64,000 nt of DNA from Candidatus Gordonibacter avicola. GTDB lineage: Bacteria; Actinomycetota; Coriobacteriia; Coriobacteriales; Eggerthellaceae. The stretch lies in contig DXGM01000016.1 in NCBI GenBank assembly GCA_019113915.1, positions 62,001 through 126,000 on the forward strand, read 5' to 3'. Shown piece after piece: positions 23,143 through 32,658 of the stretch; position 1 is the stretch's first letter; each line of letters starts with the position of its first letter. The notes under the pieces are model-generated. The model ran no database searches, was not told the origin of the DNA, and saw only the letters and a list, made by a program, of their open reading frames with translations. Made by a program: the position numbers and the translations under genes.

Positions 23143-24458
23143 CGCTCAAACTCCCGTTGCGCCCCGTTCTTCAGCACGAGCGTCACCTTTGTGCCGGCAC
23201 CCAACTCGCTTTCCACGTCCATGTGCGTGTCGGGGCCGAAGTACCCACAAATGCGGTCGTGCACGTTCTTCACCGCAATGCCGCAGCCGGTGGACGACTC
23301 GGGGTGCAGAATATTCTGCCGCGCCTCTTCCGTCATGCCCACGCCATCGTCGGCCACGCACACGATCACGTCATCGCCCTCCACCGTGCCGGTCACGCGA
23401 ATGGTGAGTTTGCCCTCGGAGGGCATGGCGTGGCGCACGGCGTTTTCCACGAGCGGCTGAATGAGGAACGGCGGTACCATCATGTCGTCGACGGCGGGGT
23501 CGATGTCCACCTCCATGGCCACGCGGTCCTCACCGAAGCGCGCAATTTCGAACGTGAAGTAGCGTTTCGTCTGCTCCATCTCGCGCGCGAACACAATAAG
23601 GTCGGCCGAATCCTCCAACGTGCGGCGGTAGAACACCGCGAACTCGCGCAGCAAAATGCGCGCCTTCTCCGGATCGGTGCGAATGAGCGAGGCGATGGTG
23701 TTGATGGTGTTGAACAAAAAGTGCGGGTTGATCTGGCTTTGCAGCGCCTTCAGCTCCATGCTGGTGGCAAGCTTCGTCTGCTCTTCTAGCGCCGAGGCCG
23801 CCATCTGGGTGGACAACAGCTGGCCGAACCCTTCGGCGATAGATTTCTGCGTCTCGCTGATGTGGCGCGCGCGACGGTAGTAGAACTTCAGCGTGCCCGC
23901 CACGCTGTGGCCCACCGTGAGCGGCACAATGATGGCCGCCTGAATGGTGGTTGAGCTGGACGGGAACCCAATTTCCTCGGGCGTGAGCAGGATGCGGCCG
24001 TGCCCATCGGCCAGCGTGGCATGCGTCGCGTGCGTGCGAATAATGCTACCGGAGGGGTTTTCGGCCTCTTCGTAGCCGGCGTAACCCAGAATGTGATCCT
24101 TGTCGGTGATGGCCACCGCGATGGCGGCCGTGGAAGGAAGCAGCAGCTGGCAGATGCGCTGCGCCGCGTCGCGCGTGAGGCCTTCCTTCATGCAGTCGAG
24201 CGTTTGACTGGCCAGGCGCAGCATGGCATCTGACTGACGCGCGCGCACTGAATCCGGGTCCATGAGCAGCCGAATGACGATGACCAGCGAAAACGTGAAC
24301 ACGATGCCCGCCACAATGAGCACCGCAATGTTGCGATACGGCGACACCGACGACCATATGAGCACGAGCCCCGACAAGGCCGTGAGCGTAAACATAAGCA
24401 TTTCAAGCGTGAAGAAGCGAGGCAACGCTGGCTTCACTTCCGTCGTCTCCTGAACCAA
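23139..24458 (-). CDS. LytS/YehU-type sensor histidine kinase
   Basis: A 439-residue membrane kinase starting at TTG 24458 with AGGAGG 6 bases upstream. Two transmembrane helices lie at about 20-65, then a GAF-like domain (about 80-215) and the His_kinase domain with NPHFLFNTINTIASLIR (His246) and an ATPase domain whose G-box is DDGVGMTEEARQNI. Kinases of this group pair with LytTR response regulators, but none is encoded next to it: the upstream gene is a TauE/SafE transporter and the downstream one an EamA exporter. It is thus an orphan in this window. The signal is unknown; the GAF-like domain suggests a small cytoplasmic ligand. Confidence 0.88.
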   Translation of the reverse strand: MVQETTEVKPALPRFFTLEMLMFTLTALSGLVLIWSSVSPYRNIAVLIVAGIVFTFSLVIVIRLLMDPDSVRARQSDAMLRLASQTLDCMKEGLTRDAAQRICQLLLPSTAAIAVAITDKDHILGYAGYEEAENPSGSIIRTHATHATLADGHGRILLTPEEIGFPSSSTTIQAAIIVPLTVGHSVAGTLKFYYRRARHISETQKSIAEGFGQLLSTQMAASALEEQTKLATSMELKALQSQINPHFLFNTINTIASLIRTDPEKARILLREFAVFYRRTLEDSADLIVFAREMEQTKRYFTFEIARFGEDRVAMEVDIDPAVDDMMVPPFLIQPLVENAVRHAMPSEGKLTIRVTGTVEGDDVIVCVADDGVGMTEEARQNILHPESSTGCGIAVKNVHDRICGYFGPDTHMDVESELGAGTKVTLVLKNGAQREFER

Positions 24459-24605
24459 CGGGGACCTCCTTGCTGTAGGTGGGCCACCATCCTACCAGCT
24501 ACGTCACCAAGATGCACGCTTTTAGACAGGGGTGTATGCGGGGGCGCGCGGTCAGCGAGCCGCGGGCGGGCTGCGACGCACGCCAACGCGCGTGGTGCGC
24601 GGCCG

Positions 24606-25517
24606 CTAGCCCAGGATGCCCAGCTCGTTCAACACCAGCACCACGGCCGCTACAATAAGGAAGCCGCCGAAGATGAAGCGCAGCATGCGCTCCGGCACAA
24701 TGCGTACGAGCCGCGCGCCCAGGATAGCGCCCGGAATGGAGCCGATAGCCACCGCGATGCCCGCCATATAGTTGATGTTCCCCAGAATGCCCTGCTCAAT
24801 GACACCGGGAATGGCCAACAGCATCACCGCAATAAGCGAGGTGCCCGACGCCTGTTTCATGGAAATGCCCACCAGCGACAACATGAGCGGCACCATGATG
24901 AAGCCACCGCCCACGCCCACATACCCCGAGGCCAAGCCCGCGCCCAGGCCAATGGCCGCCCCAATAAGCAACTGCTTGCGCGTCAGCTTGGGAAACGACT
25001 TGCCCGTGTCCGCCGCAATGGGCGTGGGCGCCAGTTCCGCATCCTCGTTCGCCGCCGCATCACCCACCTGCTCAACGGCCGTTTCCGCCAGCACTGCAGG
25101 GTCATCCGCAGCTGCAGCCGGAACTTTCTTCGCCGCGGGCTTCATGCGCCAGGCCTTTATCAGCGTATTCACCGCTGAGTACCCAATGATGAGCGCGGCC
25201 ACCAGCATGACCAGCCAAGCCGGCGAGATCTGCGCCAGCCACACGCCGATGGGCGAGGTGCACGCGCCGCCCAGGCCGGCGGCTATGCCCAGCGACGGCA
25301 CGCACGTCTTGTGTCGCACATGCGACACCGCGCCCGAGATGGACGTGGGAATAATGGTGAACAGCGACGTAGCCGTGGACATGATGGGGCTCATGCCGAA
25401 CGCCAAGCGGAAGATGGGCACCAGCACCGTGCCTCCGCCGATGCCCAGCATGCCCGACAGAATGCCGATGCCGATGCCCACCACAGCAGGCAAAACAAAC
25501 GAAGTGAAGAGGTCCAT
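24606..25517 (-). CDS. TauE/SafE-family (TSUP) anion exporter
   Basis: A 303-residue membrane protein with two similar halves of about four helices, each with the family glycine pattern (GIGIGILSGMLGIGGGTVLVP at the start; GAGLASGYVGVGGGFIMVPL in the second half). A cytoplasmic Ala/Glu-rich loop of about 60 residues separates them. TSUP proteins export or import sulfite, sulfonates or related organic anions. No sulfur-metabolism gene is adjacent, so the substrate is open. It has only weak GGAACGG before the ATG. Confidence 0.88.
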   Translation of the reverse strand: MDLFTSFVLPAVVGIGIGILSGMLGIGGGTVLVPIFRLAFGMSPIMSTATSLFTIIPTSISGAVSHVRHKTCVPSLGIAAGLGGACTSPIGVWLAQISPAWLVMLVAALIIGYSAVNTLIKAWRMKPAAKKVPAAAADDPAVLAETAVEQVGDAAANEDAELAPTPIAADTGKSFPKLTRKQLLIGAAIGLGAGLASGYVGVGGGFIMVPLMLSLVGISMKQASGTSLIAVMLLAIPGVIEQGILGNINYMAGIAVAIGSIPGAILGARLVRIVPERMLRFIFGGFLIVAAVVLVLNELGILG

Positions 25518-25707
25518 GCGCGCGCCGTCCGTTCCTTGCAGATTCGCGATTTGTCCACGTCACAGTGTAGCCGAAGCGGCTGCGGGCGCGAACATAAGGC
25601 GCCGGGATTCCGCCAAGCGTCACGACAGCGTTTCCCAGCGACAACGCCTCACCGGCAAACGGCAGCGCCAACGCGCGGACACGCAAAACACGCCATGCGC
25701 GCAGGCG

Positions 25708-27006
25708 CTACTCCGCAATATTCAGGCGAATCTCACTCGTCGCTCCGGGGTCAATACCGGCAGCTTGCGCCGCGATAGCGGCAGCCTGGCGCGGTGCGTC
25801 AACGCCAATTTGACGCTGCGCGGCGCACTGCACCAGCGCCGTGCGCAGAATCTGGTCGTTCTCAAAGCGCGCCATGAGTTCAGGCCACACAAACTGGAAC
25901 TCGAAATACTTCGAGCAGTTCCGCTGCGCATACAGGGTAGCCTCGCCGGTAGCCGCCTTCGCCGCCTTGCGATACGCCTTCTTGTCAGGCCGTGCCAAGC
26001 TACGCAGAAACGCCGTCAGGCGAATGCGCTTCGTCACGCCCGGCTCCAAAAACGGCCCCGGATACGGCTCAAGCGACGAGGGTTTCACTTGCAAAAGGTC
26101 AATCTGCGTGCGGCTGTACTCCATCTTGCGGTACTCGTAGAGCCACCGGAAGATGTCCTGGCGAAAGCGCGTGCCTTCGCTTTCGGTCTCCGGCGGCAGG
26201 TGACGCAGGCTCCACTGGTTGTCAAACCAGATGTCGGAGCCGTACATGCGCAGGTCAAGCATGTAATCGAGGTCTTCGCCGCGCGCGATCCACGGGTCGA
26301 ACGACAGGCGCTTGAACGCCTCTTTGTGCAACGCCAAGCAGCCGCCACACACGTGGTTTGAACGCGACAGACGCGGGCCGCGCATAGCCTTCGTCATCAT
26401 CTTATTGAAGGCTTTGCCCTGCTGCCAGAAATGGTTGTACCACTTGTCCTGGCTCTTCGACAAAAACGTGCCCTCGGAGTTGAAGTAGTAGCCCGTCTTC
26501 GCCAGAATGGGAATGCCCTTCTTTGTGAGTTTCCCCAGGCCATAAACTGCTTTTTGCAGGAAGTCGGCGTCGTCGACAATCTCGTCGTCATCCAGGAATA
26601 CCACGGCGTCGAAGCCGAGCGTGTTCGCCACCACCAGGCCCAAATTGCGAATGGCACCATACCCGGAAAGGCCAATTTCCTTCGACAGCTTGCCCAGGCC
26701 CAGCTGCTCCATGCGCTGCTGCACGAGCGCAAGTTCCGGCGCGCCCACCACGGCAATGTTGAGCGACGGGTACTGCGCGGCTGCGATCTGCACCTTTTCG
26801 GCCGCCTGGTTCTCGATGGACGGCTCGCTGGCCACCAGAATCACAATCTGCCCGATGCCGCGCACCTTTTGGAGCGAGTGCAGAAGGCGCGGCAGCTCGC
26901 CGGGTTGCGAGATGGGGGTGGTGTGATCGTACGTGGTAAGAAGACTGCCGCCTTCCTTGCGCCGGCGGGCAGAGATGAAAGTCGGTATGATGATAACCGG
27001 GTTCAT
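25708..27006 (-). CDS. GT-A-fold glycosyltransferase-like protein
   Basis: A 432-residue cytoplasmic protein. The N-terminus (NPVIIIPTFISARRR) and the stretch AIRNLGLVVANTLGFDAVVFLDDDEIVDD are those of family-2-like glycosyltransferases, with DDDE as the metal/nucleotide-sugar site. CGGCLALHKEAFKRLSFD and ARGEDLDYMLDLRMYGSD further resemble the acceptor region. It has AAGGAACCGC before the ATG. It is flanked by unrelated genes (TauE/SafE, queT), so neither donor nor acceptor can be inferred. No membrane helix is seen. Confidence 0.75.
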   Translation of the reverse strand: MNPVIIIPTFISARRRKEGGSLLTTYDHTTPISQPGELPRLLHSLQKVRGIGQIVILVASEPSIENQAAEKVQIAAAQYPSLNIAVVGAPELALVQQRMEQLGLGKLSKEIGLSGYGAIRNLGLVVANTLGFDAVVFLDDDEIVDDADFLQKAVYGLGKLTKKGIPILAKTGYYFNSEGTFLSKSQDKWYNHFWQQGKAFNKMMTKAMRGPRLSRSNHVCGGCLALHKEAFKRLSFDPWIARGEDLDYMLDLRMYGSDIWFDNQWSLRHLPPETESEGTRFRQDIFRWLYEYRKMEYSRTQIDLLQVKPSSLEPYPGPFLEPGVTKRIRLTAFLRSLARPDKKAYRKAAKAATGEATLYAQRNCSKYFEFQFVWPELMARFENDQILRTALVQCAAQRQIGVDAPRQAAAIAAQAAGIDPGATSEIRLNIAE

Positions 27007-27196
27007 GCGGTTCCTTCAGTCGGAGGCGGCCCCCTCGGCACGCCTGCTTCAGTTAGTCCAACCGTATATTGTAGCCGCTTTGCGCACATACGCCCGCCCC
27101 TTCACGTAAACAGCGAAGGGGCGGGCGTATCGCGAACACTAAAACAATGCGAGGGGTGGCGAAGGCGGCGCTTCCAGCGGTAAACCACAACGCCGC
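27007..27196. other. Gap between queT and the glycosyltransferase gene
   Basis: 190 bases. GCGGGCGTAT near 27122 and ACGCCCGCCCCTTC near 27088 form an inverted repeat (CGCCCGCCCCTTC/GAAGGGGCGGGCG) that may be the terminator of queT. Nothing else is seen. Confidence 0.5.
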
Positions 27197-27817
27197 CTAG
27201 CGGCTTTCAGCCTGCTTCGAGTCCAGCCCGCCTGCCTGCGAGCGCGTCTTTTCCGCCGGACGCTTCACCACATTAAAGCGCTTGAGTGCCGTAAGCAGCG
27301 GCAAACCCAGCACATACATGACCAGCGCCTCGCCAATTCCAGTAGCCACCAGGCCGAACAGGTACATGGGAATGTAGGCGCCATCCAGCGCGATGGTGGT
27401 GAACGGAATGGTGTAGAAGCCCAACCCCTGCAACAAAAGCGGCAGATAAGCAGGCACGATAACCGCGTTCGCAATCACGGGCCCCAGCAGCGCCAGCTTC
27501 GGCCGCTCGCGCATTTTCCAACACCACAGCGCGCCCAAGAAGGTGGCCAGGCTGCCAAACACCACGTCGAGCAGGCCTAACGCACCGGTGCCGTTCACCG
27601 CAAGCGCAATGAGGTTCGCCACGATGCAGCCCACCGTGAGCCCCGGCACGGCCGCTGGCGTGAGCACGGCCAGCACGCACACGGCCTCTGAAATGCGGAA
27701 TTGCACCGGCCCCCATGCAAACCCCTGCAACAGCAGAAGTGCGATAAGCGTGGCTGCAGCATACACGGCCGCAATCATGCCCGCCTGGGCGACGTACGAC
27801 GATCTTCCCTTGTCCAT
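27197..27817 (-). CDS. queT: QueT-family ECF substrate-binding component
   Basis: A 206-residue membrane protein of about five to six helices. The start at 27817 is supported by AAGGAG 8 bases upstream; a longer frame (to 28027) has no such signal. The features VQFRISEAVCVLAVLTPAAVPGLTVGC and YLPLLLQGLGFYTIP are typical of the QueT S-component, which with the shared EcfAAT module imports a queuosine precursor. Its transcript probably begins near 27940 (TATACT on the minus strand), giving a leader of about 125 bases; preQ1 riboswitches often control such genes, but I could not recognise one here. Confidence 0.85.
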   Translation of the reverse strand: MDKGRSSYVAQAGMIAAVYAAATLIALLLLQGFAWGPVQFRISEAVCVLAVLTPAAVPGLTVGCIVANLIALAVNGTGALGLLDVVFGSLATFLGALWCWKMRERPKLALLGPVIANAVIVPAYLPLLLQGLGFYTIPFTTIALDGAYIPMYLFGLVATGIGEALVMYVLGLPLLTALKRFNVVKRPAEKTRSQAGGLDSKQAESR

Positions 27818-27971
27818 GGGATTTCTCCTTGTCTCCGCACGGCCTATCGGCCGCGGGCTTTGGGCAACTAATAAGCCGCAAACGCAGGGCCCAACGATGC
27901 GAACGCGGAGCAAAGCCAAAGCAGACGTGAGATCCCACCAGGCAAAGCCGGAGCGAAGTATAGCAGAAGAA

Positions 27972-28670
27972 TTAGCAGCAATCAGCGGAAAGCTTATTGC
28001 GCGCGGCGCGCCGATCCTTGAGAGCACGGGCGATCCTCAGCACCGCGTAGGCACCAAACAGCACCGTGTACACCACCACGCTCATCAGCGCCGCTTCGCC
28101 GCCGCGCAAGGCCGCGGGCAGCAGCATCAGCATCAAGTGCACGTACACCAGGCCGAAGAAGGGGTACGCCCACCATTGTATGCGCTTCCACGTTTCTTTG
28201 GGCATACGCTTCTTCACCACGTTAAACGAGGTCACACCCAGCACCAGCAGCAGCACAAACAGCACGAGCGCTATCACCAAAGCAACGGCAACGTTAACCT
28301 GCGCGAAGCCTGCGGAAAGCCGCGTTGCGTACGAGGCGAGGTACACCGCCATGTGCCCCAGCGACAACAGCCAGGCCACGATGGACAACTCGGCTCGAAT
28401 GGGGCGAAACCGCTGCGCCACAAGGCCATCGCGGCTGAACACGCCAATGTACATGACCACAATAAACAGCGCGGTGGCCAGCGTACACTTATGCACCAGC
28501 AGGAACAGCACATCGTTAAGGGGGCCTGGCAGCCGCACAAACGACCCCATCACGAACAGCACATCAAGCACAATGGCAAGCGCATAAAACACCACGGGCC
28601 AGCGCTTCAACGGCGTGCGCAGCGCATACACCGCCACCACCGTAATCACGAACACCAGAAGGAATGTCAT
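27972..28670 (-). CDS. Six-helix haem-b/ferric-reductase-like membrane protein
   Basis: A 232-residue integral membrane protein. Hydrophobic stretches fit six helices: MTFLLVFVITVVAVYAL, VVFYALAIVLDVLFVMGSF, CTLATALFIVVMYIGVF, AWLLSLGHMAVYLASY, VALVIALVLFVLLLVLGV and PFFGLVYVHLMLMLLPAAL. Histidines within helices (HKCT, GHMAVY, YVHLML) are spaced like haem ligands in ferric-reductase or MsrQ-type anchors. The gene overlaps the TorD gene upstream by ATGA and belongs to the second molybdoenzyme operon, where it would be the quinol-oxidising anchor in place of a DmsC/NrfD subunit. This role is inferred from order and topology. Confidence 0.7.
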   Translation of the reverse strand: MTFLLVFVITVVAVYALRTPLKRWPVVFYALAIVLDVLFVMGSFVRLPGPLNDVLFLLVHKCTLATALFIVVMYIGVFSRDGLVAQRFRPIRAELSIVAWLLSLGHMAVYLASYATRLSAGFAQVNVAVALVIALVLFVLLLVLGVTSFNVVKKRMPKETWKRIQWWAYPFFGLVYVHLMLMLLPAALRGGEAALMSVVVYTVLFGAYAVLRIARALKDRRAARNKLSADCC

Positions 28671-29341
28671 TCGAGTACCCCCATCGTTGCTGCGCCAAAG
28701 GAAGCGAGCGCTTCATAAGGTTCACCTGCAGCCAATTCTTGTGTACGGCGCATAAACGAAGGCAACCATACTTGGGCATGTTCAGTTAAAAAATGCTGAA
28801 CGCGGCTTTCCCAGATAGTAGCCTCATCAGTGTCCTCGCGATTACTTGCATCAGCGAACTTGGCGAAGAGGAATGACAAGAACTCAAACTCATCAAACAC
28901 ACTGTCACACGGTTCCTTGCGCTCATTCTTCGCAGCAACACCCGCCTCATGCATCTGACGCTCAACGTCAAGTGTCACCGGCGTGCGAAATAGCACGGGA
29001 ATACCCGATAGCCCGTGCTCCACATGAAGAAATGCACTTTCATAAGGGAAGATAGGCGTGTGACCACCAGGTACAAGATAAAGACGCGAGTACGTGGTGC
29101 GCATACGTGAGCACAAATCGGCAGCATCAAATCCCTGCCACCTGCGAAGGTCATTGGCAACCTGACGCGCACCTTCGCTCGCCACGCCCGCATCGCGTAG
29201 ACATGCCTCAGCGTCGTCCGCAAGCGCGCCACTGGAAAGTCCTTCCGCAAGCTGTTCGTTTGGAAATGCGAATGCATAAGCCAAAAGTTCGCAAGCGTCA
29301 GCCTTCCCCACACTACTTTTTAACGCTTCCATCCGCTCCAT
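28667..29341 (-). CDS. TorD-family chaperone of the second molybdoenzyme operon
   Basis: A 224-residue helical protein; the start at ATG 29341 has AAGGGGG 5 bases upstream, while the ATG 27 codons earlier has none. Characteristic segments are ACELLAYAFAFPNEQLAEG, TYSRLYLVPGGHTPIFPYESAFL and FDEFEFLSFLFAKF. It should bind the Tat signal of the catalytic subunit encoded at 30178-32658 during cofactor insertion. The stop overlaps the start of the anchor gene (ATGA), so the two are translationally coupled. Its composition is slightly AT-richer than core genes nearby. Confidence 0.85.
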   Translation of the reverse strand: MERMEALKSSVGKADACELLAYAFAFPNEQLAEGLSSGALADDAEACLRDAGVASEGARQVANDLRRWQGFDAADLCSRMRTTYSRLYLVPGGHTPIFPYESAFLHVEHGLSGIPVLFRTPVTLDVERQMHEAGVAAKNERKEPCDSVFDEFEFLSFLFAKFADASNREDTDEATIWESRVQHFLTEHAQVWLPSFMRRTQELAAGEPYEALASFGAATMGVLE

Positions 29342-29500
29342 TCGCTCCCCCTTGCACATGAGAGGCCGCCCAAGCACACGCCGACCGAGTTTGCAAGGAA
29401 GGGGCTTGATCCTTGTTGCCATTCACCGCTTCTCGCAGCAAAGACAGCCCCTACCCTACAGCCAATCTTCAGCGCGTGCTGTTATAGCCCCACGTGACAG

Positions 29501-30163
29501 TTATCGCAAGTAGTACACACTGGGCTTCGTGCCGGCTTCCTCGTTGAGGAACAGCGTCTCGCGGCCAGCTATAGCCTTCGACACGTCCGACTCCGGATCG
29601 TCGATATCCCCCCAATAACGAGCGCGACCGGGGCACAGTTGCATGCAGGCGGGAACTTCATCACGATCAATAAGATTCTTACAGAACGTGCACTTCTCCA
29701 CCGTACCTCCCTTGTGCGGCGGCGCGTCATATTCACCTACCACCACATCAAGATAGTATTCCGGCGAAACGATGAGCGTACGTACACCTTCATAGCGGCA
29801 CGCTTTAATACACGACTCACATCCTATGCACAACTCACTATCCACGAGGACAATGCCAGTTTCTTCGTCTTTAGTAGTAGCTCCCGTGGGGCACACTTCG
29901 AGACACGCCGGCTTCTCGCAGTGCTGGCATTGGAAGGGCAAGAAGGAAAGCACGGGGTCATCATGCGTACCACCTGCGCAGTCGTTCGAAAGAGCTCCTC
30001 TTGCAACGGCAAGGCCCAGAGTGTCAAAATTTTTATCCGGCTTGGTATATACCACGTTGTAACTAATGTCTTTAGGCAGATTGTTTGCGACTTTACACGC
30101 AGCAGCGCATGCCTGGCAGCCGAAGCAACGGTTTAGATCGATTGCCATTCCATAATGGGTCAT
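29501..30163 (-). CDS. Four-cluster ferredoxin subunit of the second molybdoenzyme
   Basis: A 220-residue DmsB/NrfC-type subunit with motifs CFGCQACAAACK, CQHCEKPACLEVCP, CIGCESCIKACRYEG and CTFCKNLIDRDE...CMQLCP, each binding one [4Fe-4S] cluster. It lacks a signal peptide and would be exported with the catalytic partner. An insert between the first and second motifs (VARGALSNDCAGGTHDD) adds an extra Cys. TAGGAGAG precedes the ATG, and the gene starts 14 bases after the catalytic gene ends. Codon use is noticeably less GC-rich than in the first operon's ferredoxin, in line with acquisition of this operon. Confidence 0.9.
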   Translation of the reverse strand: MTHYGMAIDLNRCFGCQACAAACKVANNLPKDISYNVVYTKPDKNFDTLGLAVARGALSNDCAGGTHDDPVLSFLPFQCQHCEKPACLEVCPTGATTKDEETGIVLVDSELCIGCESCIKACRYEGVRTLIVSPEYYLDVVVGEYDAPPHKGGTVEKCTFCKNLIDRDEVPACMQLCPGRARYWGDIDDPESDVSKAIAGRETLFLNEEAGTKPSVYYLR

Positions 30164-30177
30164 CTTGCACCACTCTC

Positions 30178-32658
30178 CTAGATTTTCTCGATCATAACCG
30201 CAACGTCGTTAAACGCCTGGTTTGCGATCATAGGGCTGTAGTCTTTCGAAGATAGGTTCGCGAAGTGGCCATCAATAAAATCGTCTTTTTGCCAGCTACG
30301 ACCCGATGACACCATCTTGCGAGGCAAACCAGCACTGATCGCTGCTTTCATAACTACATAACCATTATCATTGGACAGACGCACGGTATCACCCTCCACA
30401 ATGCCCAGCTCAGCTGCGTCGTCAGGATTGATGCGCACGATGGGCTCGCGCTCAAACTCGCGCACGTAACCGCATTCCCACCATTGCGTGTGCGTGTGAG
30501 TACGCATATGCTCAGACAACACGCTGTATGGGTATTGCTGACGGTATTCGCGGTCCTCGCCGATAAATTGTGGTGTCTCCCAATACAATCCACGTTCTTT
30601 CGAAATATCGAAATCGGTTGTCGACACATTGTTAGGAACAGCTGTCTCCTGATACAACTGGATACGGCCTGTTTCGGTAGCAAGAACATCAGCTTTGCCA
30701 AGTTTGTCGCCTTCCGGATAGATACGGACGGCACCCTTGGTTTTAATGTTCTCTAACGTACAGCCCAAGGACTTCCAATAATCTGAATTGAGCACTGTTT
30801 CGGCATACTCGTCCTCCGTGCACCAGAACTCACCCAATCCGAGACGATCGAGAATCTCGCCGAATATTTGAAAATCGGATTTCGCTTCACCGAGAGGTTC
30901 GATGCATTTGTCCTGCCACAACAGATACGGGTGCGACGAGAACAAAAAACCAATGTCTTGCTGTTCGAACCAGTGAGCAGCAGGAAGTACGATGTCTGCA
31001 TGCTTGCATGTTTCAGTCATGCACATATCCGCAACCACCACGAATTCGAGAGCGTCCATCCAACGCGCCGTATAATCGTTATTGCACATGGTAACCATTG
31101 GGTTTGAGCAATGGATATACGCGCTTTTGACCACGTAATCCTTGCCTTTGAACTTACCCGACGTAAACACTTCCTCGAATACTGTGGTGTCCAAGTGACC
31201 TGAAACACCAGGGGCTGCCTTTCCGGAAGAGTCAACCGGATAGCATGCCTCCTTAATGTTGGAGAACATCATCTGAGGCAGATACTCTTCACTTTGACCG
31301 ATAGCGGCGCCGGGCTTTCCAGCATTGCCAGTCAAAAGTCCGACCAAGTACACAGGCCAGCCGGTGTAATGGGCGTTGCGATAGTGATTCAAACCTTGCA
31401 TGATTTCTGTCGTCACGGGACCATCTTCATAATAGACGCGTGCAAGTTCGCGAATATCGTCTTCGGAAACACCGCACACAGCAGAAGCGGCCACAGGAGT
31501 CCAAGCCGAAATGTAGCCCATAGCATTTTCGTATACCGTTTGGACCGCATGGCCTTCGATGGGAGCTACGTTTTTCAATGCCGGCTTTGTCGCCTCGCTG
31601 AACGCAACGGCTTTGCCGGTATCTTCATCCCAAACCGCTGGCAGATCGATAATCTTTGGTTTGCCCGTGAGAGGATCCACATCTCCTTCTGTTGGCTTTA
31701 CACCAAGGTCGCTCATGCGAAGGAACATTCCATCTTCTTTGATGAGCAGGCCGCAGTTTGTCTTAGTGCGCAGCGTTTCTTCGTCTACCCATCCGTTTTC
31801 GAGCAGCACATTGATCACACCTAGTGCAAGGGCGCCGTCTGTACCCGGCTTGACGGGTATCCACCAGTCAGCCTTAGCGGTGTTGGGGTTGTATACCGGA
31901 TCGATGACGATGAAGCGAGTACCCTGCTCTTTAGCCTCTATCATAAAGTGCAGAGTATGAGGAAGCGAAATGGCAGGATTGTTTCCCCAAAGAATTTGGG
32001 TTTTCGCATTTTTGCGGTCGGTCAATTCGTTGCCAAGATCGCTGCCTCCATGCGCGCGTGTTGCACCGTAGCCCGTTCCCACGTCAACATCGAGTCCTGC
32101 ATCTGTGCATCCGAGAATATTTTCAAAGCGCACCACTGCACCAACCGCGTTACAACTTCCGCTAAAAAGAGCGTAATTGCCCGAACCATAGAAGAGCATG
32201 ATGGACTGAGGACCAAACTCTTCACGATAACCAGTCCATTTTTCTGCAATGGTATTTAACGCCTCGTCCCAACTGATGCGCTCAAAATCAGTCGAACCCC
32301 TCTCGCCAACTCGTTTCATGGGATAGAGCACACGATCTGCGCTATAAATACGACCCACCTGCGTCAAACCACGGGCGCAAATGCGATTATATTCCGGATT
32401 CGGCATATCGCGTGCCGAGGTACGCACCACTTGATCATCTCTGACGTGCACATTTAGGAAACAGCCACCACCGCAGTTACCACGGCACACTCCCGCAAAG
32501 ATTTTTGTTTCCGGAGCCTCCTGTGGTTCTTTCGTTTCCTCGAGGTTGTTAGTTTTAGGGCTGCAGCCTGCGAGGGCTCCTGCGGCTGTGAGGGCTGCGG
32601 CGCCTTTGATGAAGCTCCTGCGCGAAAAGCCGTGCGGCTTCGCCGTCTTCTCTGTCAT
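30178..32658 (-). CDS. Tat-exported molybdopterin oxidoreductase (DmsA-like)
   Basis: An 826-residue catalytic subunit. It has a twin-arginine signal (FSRRSFIKGAAAL, Arg13-Arg14) with a lipobox LAGC (Cys32), a rare feature that would tether it to the outer face of the membrane. The [4Fe-4S] site is Cys58-x3-Cys62-x3-Cys66-x27-Cys94. Bis-MGD segments include RISWDEALNTIAEKW, ILWGNNPAISLPHTLHF, FIVIDPVYNPNTAKAD, WWIPVKPGTDGALALGV and HADIVLPAAHWFEQQD. The molybdenum ligand is not clear. It resembles DMSO/TMAO and related S/N-oxide reductases, but substrate is unassigned. GAGAGGAG precedes the ATG. Moderate GC and mixed codon use set this gene apart from its surroundings, suggesting transfer. 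A two-component system lies upstream. Confidence 0.92.
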   Translation of the reverse strand: MTEKTAKPHGFSRRSFIKGAAALTAAGALAGCSPKTNNLEETKEPQEAPETKIFAGVCRGNCGGGCFLNVHVRDDQVVRTSARDMPNPEYNRICARGLTQVGRIYSADRVLYPMKRVGERGSTDFERISWDEALNTIAEKWTGYREEFGPQSIMLFYGSGNYALFSGSCNAVGAVVRFENILGCTDAGLDVDVGTGYGATRAHGGSDLGNELTDRKNAKTQILWGNNPAISLPHTLHFMIEAKEQGTRFIVIDPVYNPNTAKADWWIPVKPGTDGALALGVINVLLENGWVDEETLRTKTNCGLLIKEDGMFLRMSDLGVKPTEGDVDPLTGKPKIIDLPAVWDEDTGKAVAFSEATKPALKNVAPIEGHAVQTVYENAMGYISAWTPVAASAVCGVSEDDIRELARVYYEDGPVTTEIMQGLNHYRNAHYTGWPVYLVGLLTGNAGKPGAAIGQSEEYLPQMMFSNIKEACYPVDSSGKAAPGVSGHLDTTVFEEVFTSGKFKGKDYVVKSAYIHCSNPMVTMCNNDYTARWMDALEFVVVADMCMTETCKHADIVLPAAHWFEQQDIGFLFSSHPYLLWQDKCIEPLGEAKSDFQIFGEILDRLGLGEFWCTEDEYAETVLNSDYWKSLGCTLENIKTKGAVRIYPEGDKLGKADVLATETGRIQLYQETAVPNNVSTTDFDISKERGLYWETPQFIGEDREYRQQYPYSVLSEHMRTHTHTQWWECGYVREFEREPIVRINPDDAAELGIVEGDTVRLSNDNGYVVMKAAISAGLPRKMVSSGRSWQKDDFIDGHFANLSSKDYSPMIANQAFNDVAVMIEKI

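Noticed and set aside
27818..27965. preQ1 riboswitch in the queT leader
   Set aside because: Expected from the gene family, but I saw neither the short type I hairpin with A-rich tail nor a clear type II fold.
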